Positions 7,426-14,618 are shown, numbered from the stretch's first letter. The stretch: 16,673 nucleotides of DNA from Aquificaceae bacterium (GCA_027049085.1 JALTVH010000153.1:1-16673), one strand, 5' to 3'. The notes: generated from the sequence alone by a model not told the origin. Translations and numbers: made by a program.

Positions 7426-7908
7426 ATGGCGGAAGAGGAAAAGAAGGAAGACCAGCAGGAACTCTCTCAGGAAGAGCTTGCAAAACAGTGGGAAGAGGCT
7501 CTTGCTCAGCAGGAAGGAGAAAAAGGGGGCGGTGAGGAACAAACTGAGGGGGAAGAAAAACCTCAAGAAGTGAAGGCTCAGCCCCAGACCCAGGAAGTTA
7601 AAAGGGCACCTGAGAGAGACCTATCAAGGCTCCTTGAGAGGATCATGGATATACCCCTCAGCGTTGAGGTCGTTGTGGGAACCACAGTAATACCCATAAA
7701 AGAACTCCTCAACTTTGGACCGGGATCGGTAATAGAACTGGACAGGGAAACAACCCAGCCCGTTGATATAAAAGTAAACGGCAAACTGATAGCCAAAGGC
7801 GAACTCGTTGTCGTTGGCGAGAGGTTTGGAATAAGGATCACTGAAATCTACGCAGAGGAAAGAAAGAGCATCTTCAGAGATACCTTAGAGGGAACCCTCA
7901 AAAAGTAG
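7426..7908 (+). CDS. fliN: Flagellar motor switch protein FliN
   Basis: The protein has 160 residues. Residues 1-65 are a charged, low-complexity tail rich in Glu, Gln and Lys. Residues about 70-150 are a SpoA (surface presentation of antigens) domain: LERIMDIPLSVEVVVGTTVIPIKELLNFGPGSVIELDR, then DIKVNGKLIAKGELVVVGERFGIRITEI, which is diagnostic of FliN. It forms part of the C-ring at the cytoplasmic base of the flagellar motor and takes part in switching and export. A type III secretion C-ring homologue is possible, but no such genes are nearby. The start has AGAGGG five nt upstream and lies 17 nt after ispG. It is an isolated flagellar gene among housekeeping genes, as happens in Aquificota. 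The tail is longer than the minimal FliN but not unusual in kind. Confidence 0.92.
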   Translation: MAEEEKKEDQQELSQEELAKQWEEALAQQEGEKGGGEEQTEGEEKPQEVKAQPQTQEVKRAPERDLSRLLERIMDIPLSVEVVVGTTVIPIKELLNFGPGSVIELDRETTQPVDIKVNGKLIAKGELVVVGERFGIRITEIYAEERKSIFRDTLEGTLKK

Positions 7909-7909
7909 T

Positions 7910-7915
7910 TATAAT
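7910..7915 (+). promoter_or_regulatory. Consensus -10 box (TATAAT) for argS, near-leaderless
   Basis: A perfect TATAAT lies in the 16-nt gap between fliN and argS, ending 9 nt before ATG 7925. No ribosome-binding site is present. Transcription from the usual distance would leave a leader of about 2-4 nt. A clear -35 box is not seen (TTAGAG at 7885-7890 is poor). Confidence 0.5.
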
Positions 7916-7924
7916 CAGACTTTC

Positions 7925-9673
7925 ATGAAGGAAGTTGTAGAAGAGGCTCTCCTTTCTGCCCTGAAGGACCTCCACTCAGCCGATAGCCTTCCAGAAGGCA
8001 CAAGGATAGAGGTTCCGAGGGAAGAGAACCACGGAGATCTTGCAACGAACGTTGCCTTTATTCTTGCAAAGAGGTTGAGAAAGAATCCCGCTGAGGTTGC
8101 TCAAGATATTGCCCAGCACCTCGAAGGAGAAAAGCTCTTTGAAGAGGTTACTCCTGTTAAGGGCTTTATCAACTTCAGGCTTTCAAAGGACTTTTACAGA
8201 AAAGAGCTAAAAGAAGTTCTCGAGAGGGGTGAGGATTATTTTCGTGAAAACCTTGGAAAGGGACAGAAGGTTCAGTTTGAATTTGTAAGCGCAAATCCAA
8301 CAGGACCCCTCCATCTGGGACACGGTAGGGGAGCGGTTGTGGGGGATGTTCTGGGACGGGTAATGTCCTTCATGGGCGCTCAGGTAACGAGGGAATACTA
8401 CATAAACGATGCGGGCAGACAGGTTTACCTCCTTGGGCTTTCCATCCTTTTCCGCTACAACGAGCTACTTAAAAGGGATGACCTTAATGCAGACATCAGG
8501 GAAGAGTTTGAGAAGGAAGGATACAAGGGAGAGTATGTAAAAGATCTCGCCAAGCTCCTTGCCTCTGTGATAGGCGATGTCCTTACAAAGGGTGATATAA
8601 AAAAGGCTGGCGAACTCCTTTCTTCATCAATTTCTGCGGAAACAGGATACCTCAAACTCTTTGAACCTGAAAGGGATTCAACCATTGACCTTTGTGCACT
8701 CTTTGGTCTTGATATGATGCTCAGAGAGATCCGTCAGGACCTTTCCGATCTGGGAGTTTTCTTTGACACGTGGTTCAGCGAAAGGGATATGCGAGACAGA
8801 GGTGAGGTGGAAAAGGTTATTGAAGAGCTCACAAAAAAGGGCTTAACCTATGAGTCTGAAGGTGCCCTGTGGCTCAGGACCTCGGACCTTGGCGATGACA
8901 AGGACAGGGTCTTAAGGAAGTCAGACGGTGAGCTTACCTACTTTGCCAGCGATATAGCCTACCACCTTGACAAATTCAGACGGGGCTTTGAAAGGGTCAT
9001 AGACCTCTGGGGGTCCGACCACTTTGGCTACATAAAGAGGGTCAAGTCAGCCCTGCAGATGCTGGGCATAGAAGAAGACTGGCTTGAGGTTTACATAGTC
9101 CAGACGGTGAGGCTCTTCAAGGAAGGCAAAGAGATTAAGATGTCCAAGCGCTCAGGAAAGTTCGTGACCCTCAGGGAGCTGATGAACGAGGTTGGCGCGG
9201 ACGCGGTGAGATTCATATTCCTGACCAGGCGGAGCGACACGCCCCTTGACTTTAACATTGACCTGGTAAAGGAAAAGAGTTCTGACAACCCTGTTTTTTA
9301 TGTTCAGTATGCCCACGCCCGCATAGCGGGCGTCTTTAGAGAATTCAAGAAAAGATTTGGTGAAGATCCTCTTAAAGCCATTGAGAAAGCGGACCTTGAT
9401 AAACTTGCGCTTGTTCAGGAGATCAGGCTGATAAGGAAGGTCATATCTCTTCGGGACGAGCTCATCTCAGCTTACACGGGCAGAGACCCGCACCTGATCG
9501 TTTACTATCTGATTTCCCTTGCCTCTGAGTTTCACAACTACTACAACCACAATCGTATCATTGGCGCAGAGGAACCTATTATGCTTGCACGCCTTGCCCT
9601 CCTCAATGGGATAAGGATTTCCCTCTCTCTGGGATTAAAATTAATAGGTGTAAGTGCTCCTGAAAGAATGTAA
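7925..9673 (+). CDS. argS: Arginyl-tRNA synthetase
   Basis: This 582-residue protein is of normal length for a class I ArgRS. The N-terminal Add-1 domain (about 1-100) contains REENHGDLATNVAF and KGFINFRL. The signature SANPTGPLHLGHGRGA follows, with the HIGH-type HLGH at residues 130-133 (8312-8323). The Rossmann core includes YYINDAGRQ and WGSDHFGYIKRV. The second ATP motif is KMSKR at residues 405-409 (from 9137). The C-terminal helical anticodon-binding (DALR) domain includes VQYAHARI, SEFHNYYNHNRII and the terminal LKLIGVSAPERM. It charges tRNA-Arg with arginine. ATG 7925 lacks a Shine-Dalgarno sequence but sits 9 nt after a perfect -10 box. A SPOR-domain gene follows 11 nt after its stop. 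Confidence 0.98.
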   Translation: MKEVVEEALLSALKDLHSADSLPEGTRIEVPREENHGDLATNVAFILAKRLRKNPAEVAQDIAQHLEGEKLFEEVTPVKGFINFRLSKDFYRKELKEVLERGEDYFRENLGKGQKVQFEFVSANPTGPLHLGHGRGAVVGDVLGRVMSFMGAQVTREYYINDAGRQVYLLGLSILFRYNELLKRDDLNADIREEFEKEGYKGEYVKDLAKLLASVIGDVLTKGDIKKAGELLSSSISAETGYLKLFEPERDSTIDLCALFGLDMMLREIRQDLSDLGVFFDTWFSERDMRDRGEVEKVIEELTKKGLTYESEGALWLRTSDLGDDKDRVLRKSDGELTYFASDIAYHLDKFRRGFERVIDLWGSDHFGYIKRVKSALQMLGIEEDWLEVYIVQTVRLFKEGKEIKMSKRSGKFVTLRELMNEVGADAVRFIFLTRRSDTPLDFNIDLVKEKSSDNPVFYVQYAHARIAGVFREFKKRFGEDPLKAIEKADLDKLALVQEIRLIRKVISLRDELISAYTGRDPHLIVYYLISLASEFHNYYNHNRIIGAEEPIMLARLALLNGIRISLSLGLKLIGVSAPERM

Positions 9674-9684
9674 GGGGGAGTGTT

Positions 9685-10347
9685 ATGAAAAAGATTTACA
9701 GACACAGACTTGCCCTTTTGCTGGGACTTCTGATAGCTCTGGTGTTTTTCTATCTCGGCGTTAACAAGTGGATAGAGACACAGCAGAGCGTGGCAACGGC
9801 ACCGCCGAGTATAGTGAGGGCTAAAGAGCCGGTTCAGATTAAGGAAGAGACAGACACCGTGACTCCCGAGGCAGAGGAGATAGAAGAGGAAACGGGTGAG
9901 GTGACCGTTGACCTCCCGCCACCGGGAGCCGTTCAGACCGTTGCAACAACTGAGTCCCCTCAGACTCAACAGCAGGAGACTCATCAGACACCCACCCAGA
10001 ATCAGCCAAAAGAAGAGGAACCCAAGAAGCCGGCAGATCAGAATCAGGATAAGAAACCGGCAGATGCAGGTAAAGCACCAGATACCAAAAAGGAACAGGT
10101 CATTCAGGAAGAGCCAAAGATCATAATCAGAAAGGCTGAAAAAGAATTTATACTCCAGATAGGTGCCTTCAGAGAGAGGAACAACGCCAGAAAGCTATCA
10201 AAGGAAGCTCAGGGTAAAGGTTTTGAGTCCTTCGTTATAGAAGAGGAGGGGCTCTTTAAGGTCAGGGTAAGGGTACTGGCAGGCAGTGCGAGGGAGGCGG
10301 TTAAGAACGTGAGGTCATCCTACAGGGGTGCCTTTATAGTGAAATGA
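9685..10347 (+). CDS. Bitopic inner-membrane SPOR-domain protein
   Basis: The protein has 220 residues in three parts. A short cytosolic basic tail (MKKIYRHR) and one transmembrane helix (about 9-26) are followed by a long disordered periplasmic linker (about 30-150) rich in Pro, Gln, Glu, Thr and Lys. A C-terminal SPOR domain (about 154-220) starts EFILQIGAFRERNNARKL. SPOR domains bind peptidoglycan glycan strands stripped of stem peptides at division septa, and the layout is that of FtsN and DedD. The sequence does not show which of these roles it has, so no symbol is given. GGGGGAG at 9674-9680 is a clear ribosome-binding site for ATG 9685. The gene is probably co-transcribed with argS. 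Its stop overlaps the next start as ATGA, coupling it to a second SPOR protein. Confidence 0.88.
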   Translation: MKKIYRHRLALLLGLLIALVFFYLGVNKWIETQQSVATAPPSIVRAKEPVQIKEETDTVTPEAEEIEEETGEVTVDLPPPGAVQTVATTESPQTQQQETHQTPTQNQPKEEEPKKPADQNQDKKPADAGKAPDTKKEQVIQEEPKIIIRKAEKEFILQIGAFRERNNARKLSKEAQGKGFESFVIEEEGLFKVRVRVLAGSAREAVKNVRSSYRGAFIVK

Positions 10348-11390
10348 AAAAACTGTTTATCCTTCTAATAGGGGGCGCGCTTTTTCTGAGTGCCTGTGCC
10401 TCAAAGGATCAGGCAAACCAAGAGGAGTGGCGGTACCTCTACGATATGGGCTTATCTGCCTTTTATGCAAAGAACTACTCGGAGGCGATAGCCCACCTCT
10501 ACAAAGCAACAAAGATAGCTCCGGAAGAACCCAAAGTCTGGAACGCCCTGGGCATAACCTACATGGAGGTGGAAGAATACAAAAAGGCTGAAGAGGCTTT
10601 CCGAATGGCTCTGGTAGCAAATCCCGAATTTTCAGAGGCAAAGATGAACCTCGGAATCCTGTTCTTCAAAACAAAAGATTACAAGGGAGCTATAAAAGCC
10701 CTTGAGGAAGCAATTGCAGACGAAACCTTTGACAAAAAACACATGGCTTTTTACCACCTTGCGAAAGTGTACAAGGAACTTGGAAACAAAGAAAAGTATC
10801 TTGAGTACCTTAGAAAAGCCACAGCTTACAATCCAATGTTCATTGATGCCCAGCTTGAGCTGGGGAGTGCCTACATGGACGCGAAGAAGTACGGGGAGGC
10901 TGAAAATCTCTTCAATGCGCTGATATCCAACAACTTCACAATGCCAAATGTTTACCTTAACCTCGCCAAGGTTTACTACGAAACAGGGAGGCTTGAGAAG
11001 GCAAAGGAAGCCCTGAGAATAGTTCTTGAAAACAAGCAGGCTAACAACCTTCAGAAGGCTCAGGCCTATGAGCTCCTGAGCAAGGTTCTTGTGGAAGAAC
11101 AGAGGAGAACAGTTCTAAAAAGGCAAGAGATCCTCAGGGAAGCAAAAAAGAACACCACCGTTAAGAAGGGAAAGTTCGGAATTCAGATAGCTGCATTCTC
11201 AACAAAGCGAAGGGCTGAAAACCTCATCAAGAGGCTCTCAAAGAAAGGACTCAGCGACATAAACGTGGTTGAATCGGCGGGGATATTTAAGGTAATTTAC
11301 GGGAACTTTGAAACGAGAAGGGATGCAAGAAAAGAGCTCGAAAGGCTCAAAAAAATGGAAATCTATGGATTTATAGTTGAGGTTGACTGA
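10344..11390 (+). CDS. TPR-repeat lipoprotein with C-terminal SPOR domain
   Basis: The 348-residue protein opens with a lipoprotein signal peptide. The lipobox is LSAC with Cys18 as the lipidation site, and Ala at +2 favours outer-membrane sorting by the E. coli rule. About six tetratricopeptide repeats follow (residues about 30-250), for example YLYDMGLSAFYAKNYSEAIAHLYKATKIAP, then WNALGITYMEVEEYKKAEEAF and YLNLAKVYYETGRLEKAKEAL. A basic linker leads to a SPOR domain (about 277-347) beginning FGIQIAAFSTKRRAENLI. It probably scaffolds partners at the outer membrane while binding septal peptidoglycan. The TPR part recalls PilF/PilW pilotins, but no pilus genes are present. The start overlaps the stop of the previous SPOR gene, and the 3' end overlaps that of folD by 28 bp on the other strand. 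Confidence 0.88.
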   Translation: MKKLFILLIGGALFLSACASKDQANQEEWRYLYDMGLSAFYAKNYSEAIAHLYKATKIAPEEPKVWNALGITYMEVEEYKKAEEAFRMALVANPEFSEAKMNLGILFFKTKDYKGAIKALEEAIADETFDKKHMAFYHLAKVYKELGNKEKYLEYLRKATAYNPMFIDAQLELGSAYMDAKKYGEAENLFNALISNNFTMPNVYLNLAKVYYETGRLEKAKEALRIVLENKQANNLQKAQAYELLSKVLVEEQRRTVLKRQEILREAKKNTTVKKGKFGIQIAAFSTKRRAENLIKRLSKKGLSDINVVESAGIFKVIYGNFETRRDARKELERLKKMEIYGFIVEVD

Positions 11391-12247
11391 ATCCCTGTCC
11401 TGATCCTGAAGGCTTTAAAGGTATTCATCAGGAGAGCAGTAACAGTCATGGGTCCCACACCGCCAGGAACAGGCGTTATAGCCGAAGCCTTTTTTGACAC
11501 AGACTCAAACTCAACATCGCCCACTATTTTTCCGCCGATCCTTGAGATGCCAACATCAATCACCACAGCACCCTCCCTAACCATATCAGACTTTATGAGA
11601 TGAGGAACCCCTGTTGCTGAGATAACCATATCTGCCTGTGATGTAAACTTTGCAAGATCCTTTGTGTGAATGTGACATACGGTAACGGTGGCGTTTCTCC
11701 TGAGCAGGAGTGCGGAAAGGGGCCTTCCCACTATGAATCCGGCGCCAACGACCGTTACATCCATACCCTTAAGCTCAATCCCGTACTCACCGAGGAGAAT
11801 ATCTATCCCAAGGGGCGTGCAGGGCACAAAGCCCTCTTCAATTCCACCAAGAAGCCTTCCCATATTTTCCGGGTGGAAGCCATCCACGTCCTTGGAAGGA
11901 CTAATGGCGCTTATAACCTCTTTCTGGTCAATGTGGGGCGGAAGAGGGAGTTGAACAAGTATCCCATCAACTTCCTCCTTTGCATTGAGCTCTGAAATTA
12001 ACTCAATGATCTCCTCTGTTCTGATGCCCTCGGCAAGCTTGTAGCTAAAGGACCTGATGCCTACCTTCTCGCAAGCTTTTATTTTGTTTCTTACATAGAT
12101 CTCGCTTGCGGGATCGCTCCCAACCAGAATTACCGCAAGACCTGGCTCTCTTCCAGCTTCCCTGGATGCCTCTGAGATGTTAGACCTAAGTTCTCCTCTG
12201 ATCTTTTCGGATATTTTCTTTCCGTCAAGGATGAGTGGCGAGTTCAT
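11363..12247 (-). CDS. folD: Methylenetetrahydrofolate dehydrogenase / methenyltetrahydrofolate cyclohydrolase
   Basis: This is a complete bifunctional FolD of 294 residues from ATG 12247, whose ATGA overlaps the cysS stop. An upstream in-frame ATG at 12259 would add four residues. Motifs in order are PLILDGKKIS, YVRNKIKACE (the catalytic Lys region), DGILVQLPLP, PSKDVDGFHPENMGRL, PCTPLGIDILL, the nucleotide-binding VVGAGFIVGRPLSALLL, TVTVCHIHT and PVPGGVGPMTVTALLM. The enzyme interconverts 5,10-methylene-, 5,10-methenyl- and 10-formyl-tetrahydrofolate in the cytoplasm. The cofactor loop reads VVGAGF and CHIHT where most bacteria have GRS and CHSRT, so NADP preference cannot be assumed. The gene is expressed downstream of cysS. 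Its 3' end overlaps the converging TPR-SPOR gene by 28 bp. Confidence 0.96.
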   Translation of the reverse strand: MNSPLILDGKKISEKIRGELRSNISEASREAGREPGLAVILVGSDPASEIYVRNKIKACEKVGIRSFSYKLAEGIRTEEIIELISELNAKEEVDGILVQLPLPPHIDQKEVISAISPSKDVDGFHPENMGRLLGGIEEGFVPCTPLGIDILLGEYGIELKGMDVTVVGAGFIVGRPLSALLLRRNATVTVCHIHTKDLAKFTSQADMVISATGVPHLIKSDMVREGAVVIDVGISRIGGKIVGDVEFESVSKKASAITPVPGGVGPMTVTALLMNTFKAFRIRTGIQSTSTINP

Positions 12248-13722
12248 AACCTTTTCCATTTTGTTCCCGCCGGGGTGTCCTCAAGCTCTATCCCGAGATC
12301 TTTGAGCCTGTCCCTTATAAAGTCGGCGATTTTGAAGTTCTTCTCCTCGCGGGCTATGGACCTCACCTCAATTAACAGGTCAACAAGAGTACTGTCCCTC
12401 ACCTCTCCTGCCTCAAGTTCCTTTTCTACAACCTTTTTGACCTCACACTCAGGATAGAGGTCCTCAAGGAGACCGAACATCTTCTTCATGAGGCTGTGAA
12501 GGGACCTTGAAGCAAACTCATAGGCTGAGAGTTCCCTTTCGGAGATCTTTCCTTCGCTGTAAGCTTTGTTTTTGATCTTTCCGAGCTCGCTCACGAGGGA
12601 AAAGAGATGAGATAGAGCCTCCGGCGTGTTGAAGTCATCAGAGAGGGACTCATAGAAGCTCTCCTCTGTGTCTTTGACCTTCTCATAAAGGGGGTGTGTG
12701 CCACCTCCACCGTCTTTAGCGACCTTGAGCTCTTTTAGAATCTCGTAGTCCTCAATGGCTGTTCTGAGCCTGTCGTAAGCCCTCTGGGCTTCCTCCATCT
12801 TCTCCCAGGAAAAGTCAAGGGGACTTCTGTAGTGGGTAAAGAGAACAAGGAGCCTGAGTATGTCGGGATGGTACCTTGTGTAAATCTCTCTGAGGGTAAC
12901 GTAGTTTCCGAGGGACTTGGACATCTTCTGGCCACCGACGGTGACAAGGCCGTTGTGGATCCAGTATCTTGCAAAGGGTCTACCAGTAATTGCCTCCGCC
13001 TGGGCTATCTCATTCTCATGATGGGGAAAGATGAGGTCAAGTCCACCTCCATGAATGTCTATGGTCCTGCCAAGGTGCTTGAAGGCCATGGCAACACATT
13101 CCGTGTGCCAGCCAGGTCTTCCCTTTCCCCAGGGAGAGTCCCAGGAAGGCTCCCCTTCCTTTGAAGACTTCCAGAGGGCAAAGTCAAGGGGGTCCTTTTT
13201 CTTTTCCGAGGGTTCAACCCTTGCCCCTGCCTCCATCTCCTCTGGGCTTCTCTTGGAGAGCTTCCCGTATTCTTTGAAGGATTTCACAGAAAAGTACACA
13301 TCACCGCCCGACTCGTAGGCGTATCCCTTATCAACAAGGGCCTTAATGACATCAATGATCTCCTGAATATGCTCGGTCACCCTGGGCTCTACATCGGCAG
13401 GTTTGACTCTGATAGCCTCCATATCCCTGTAGTAACTCGCTATATAGCGATTGGCAATGGTCATGAAATCGGTGCATTCCTCCCTTGCCCTGTTGATGAT
13501 CTTGTCATCAACGTCTGTGAAGTTCCTGACAAACGTGACATCGTATCCAAGGTGCTGGAGAAATCGCCTGAAGGTATCAAAGACTATCAGGCTCCTGCCG
13601 TGCCCCACATGGGAGTCATCGTAAACGGTAACACCGCAGGTGTAAATCAGAACTTTTGGAGGGTCCAGGGGAACAAACTCTTCAAGCTTGCCCGTGAGGG
13701 TATTGTAAACCTTCAGGCTCAT
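12244..13722 (-). CDS. cysS: Cysteinyl-tRNA synthetase
   Basis: This class I synthetase has 492 residues, slightly longer than the usual 460. Zinc ligands expected for CysRS are all present: C29 (YTCGVTVYD), C209 (GWHTECVAM), and H234 and E238 (FPHHENE). The HIGH-type motif is HVGH at 38-41 and KMSKS is at 266-270. The C-terminal anticodon domain includes DDFNTPEAL and the typical ending FKIADFIRDRLKDLGIELEDTPAGTKW. It charges tRNA-Cys. A Gly-rich stretch (AKDGGGGTHP, about 335-344) is an extra linker after the Rossmann core and accounts for part of the added length. The start has no Shine-Dalgarno sequence, but TATAAT lies 6 nt before the ATG, so the mRNA may be leaderless. folD follows with an ATGA overlap. 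Confidence 0.98.
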   Translation of the reverse strand: MSLKVYNTLTGKLEEFVPLDPPKVLIYTCGVTVYDDSHVGHGRSLIVFDTFRRFLQHLGYDVTFVRNFTDVDDKIINRAREECTDFMTIANRYIASYYRDMEAIRVKPADVEPRVTEHIQEIIDVIKALVDKGYAYESGGDVYFSVKSFKEYGKLSKRSPEEMEAGARVEPSEKKKDPLDFALWKSSKEGEPSWDSPWGKGRPGWHTECVAMAFKHLGRTIDIHGGGLDLIFPHHENEIAQAEAITGRPFARYWIHNGLVTVGGQKMSKSLGNYVTLREIYTRYHPDILRLLVLFTHYRSPLDFSWEKMEEAQRAYDRLRTAIEDYEILKELKVAKDGGGGTHPLYEKVKDTEESFYESLSDDFNTPEALSHLFSLVSELGKIKNKAYSEGKISERELSAYEFASRSLHSLMKKMFGLLEDLYPECEVKKVVEKELEAGEVRDSTLVDLLIEVRSIAREEKNFKIADFIRDRLKDLGIELEDTPAGTKWKRL

Positions 13723-13728
13723 GGATTT

Positions 13729-13734
13729 ATTATA
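13729..13734 (-). promoter_or_regulatory. Consensus -10 box (TATAAT) for cysS-folD, leaderless
   Basis: Read on the - strand, TATAAT ends 6 nt before the cysS ATG (13722). A start at the normal distance would fall on the first base of the ATG, giving a leaderless transcript. It overlaps by two bases the opposite-facing TATGAT box. Confidence 0.55.
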
Positions 13735-13738
13735 TGAT
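13733..13738 (+). promoter_or_regulatory. Candidate -10 box (TATGAT) for the 13758-15783 operon
   Basis: TATGAT matches five of six consensus bases. It lies 19 nt before ATG 13758, giving an expected leader of about 12 nt that holds the AAGGGGG ribosome-binding site at 13747-13753. No convincing -35 box is seen. Confidence 0.5.
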
Positions 13739-13757
13739 AAATAGCCAAGGGGGAATA

Positions 13758-14615
13758 ATGATCAGGGAAGTCTATCTTGGTGTTCGGTTCCTTATCTCCC
13801 TTTACTTCGCTCTCCTTTCCTTCACCGTCGACCAGTCAGAAAGGGGACTCTTTATGGCGCTGACCGCTGTTTACTTTTCTCTCTCTGCGGTCACCTATTT
13901 CCGCTGGGAAAGCGTAAAGATCCTGAATTCATCGGTTGATTTACCCTTTGTTCCCATTCTCTCCTACCTTTCGGGGAGTCCTGCGTCACTTTTCTCCCTT
14001 TTGCCCCTGATAACCCTCCACACACCAAGAAACCCATTATCTGCAGCACTACTTGTAGCTCTTGGAATTCTCCTTACGGTCAACTACTTCAGTACTCAGC
14101 CCATCGAACTCTTTTCAGTACTTATTCTGATTGTATCCGCACCTGTTGCTTCCCTTATTCCAGACTTCCTTCAGAAACTCAAAAAGGAAAGGGAAACCAC
14201 CGAAAGCATAAAAAGGTCTTACAGAACTCTGATGAAGGATTACGCAAGGTGGGAGAGAGACAGAAAGGAACTGGGTGACCTCCTTTATCTCTTTGAGTCG
14301 TGCACTCGGCACGCAAGGGTAGAGGACTTCCTGAGAACTATCAAAGAAAGGTACAGCGTTAAGAGAATTCATATTCTTCCCAAAAAACAGCAGGAGGGAA
14401 CATCTCCCTACATGGACAGGGAAAGGGGGATTCTCTCTGTGCCCGTCAAGCTTGAGGACGGAAATGCGGTCGTGATCTTTGAGATGGAAAACCCCTTCCA
14501 GCTCAACGACGACCTGACGGTCAGGAGCCTTGAGAGAGCGGGTAGGATGGTTTCCCTCTACATTGAAGGCTTTACTGATGACACATCCCTCGGAAGGGCT
14601 ATTAATATAGGTTGA
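13758..14615 (+). CDS. Uncharacterised multi-pass membrane protein with a cytosolic, possibly GAF-like domain
   Basis: I do not recognise a named family. The start is ATG 13758, after AAGGGGG at 13747-13753; an in-frame ATG at 13734 falls inside the promoter. In the 285-residue protein, residues about 5-136 hold five or six hydrophobic segments (LGVRFLISLYFALLSF, LFMALTAVYFSLSAVTYF, ALLVALGILLTVNYF, LFSVLILIVSAPVASLI). A charged, coiled-coil-like helix follows (138-175). A soluble domain of about 100 residues (176-275) contains FESCTRHARVEDFLRTIKERYSVKRIHIL and ILSVPVKLEDGNAVVIFEME, resembling a small GAF domain. The layout is that of a sensor kinase or cyclase input region without any output domain. 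It is co-transcribed with the TusA-DUF3343 gene, which starts 3 nt after its stop, so a signalling or anchoring role in sulfur metabolism is possible but unproven. Confidence 0.75.
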   Translation: MIREVYLGVRFLISLYFALLSFTVDQSERGLFMALTAVYFSLSAVTYFRWESVKILNSSVDLPFVPILSYLSGSPASLFSLLPLITLHTPRNPLSAALLVALGILLTVNYFSTQPIELFSVLILIVSAPVASLIPDFLQKLKKERETTESIKRSYRTLMKDYARWERDRKELGDLLYLFESCTRHARVEDFLRTIKERYSVKRIHILPKKQQEGTSPYMDRERGILSVPVKLEDGNAVVIFEMENPFQLNDDLTVRSLERAGRMVSLYIEGFTDDTSLGRAINIG

Positions 14616-14618
14616 GTT

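Larger units (their letters stand above)
13725..13742 (+). repeat. Near-perfect 18-bp AT-rich palindrome in a divergent promoter
   Basis: ATTTATTATATGATAAAT pairs at eight of nine positions around its centre (13733/13734) and contains the -10 boxes of both divergent genes. It may be a regulator operator, or simply the symmetry of a bidirectional promoter. Confidence 0.6.

Noticed and set aside
7052..7483. 143-codon - strand frame across ispG and fliN, and a second - strand frame at 7090-7374
   Set aside because: Both are opposite the conserved iron-sulfur domain of IspG, which explains the sequence. No motif or start signal supports them.
12248..12259. Upstream ATG for folD adding four residues
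   Set aside because: ATG 12247 overlaps the cysS stop as ATGA and gives the normal family N-terminus, so the longer start is less likely.
13734..13757. Upstream ATG at 13734 for the membrane protein
   Set aside because: It overlaps the -10 region, has no ribosome-binding site, and ATG 13758 is well placed after AAGGGGG.
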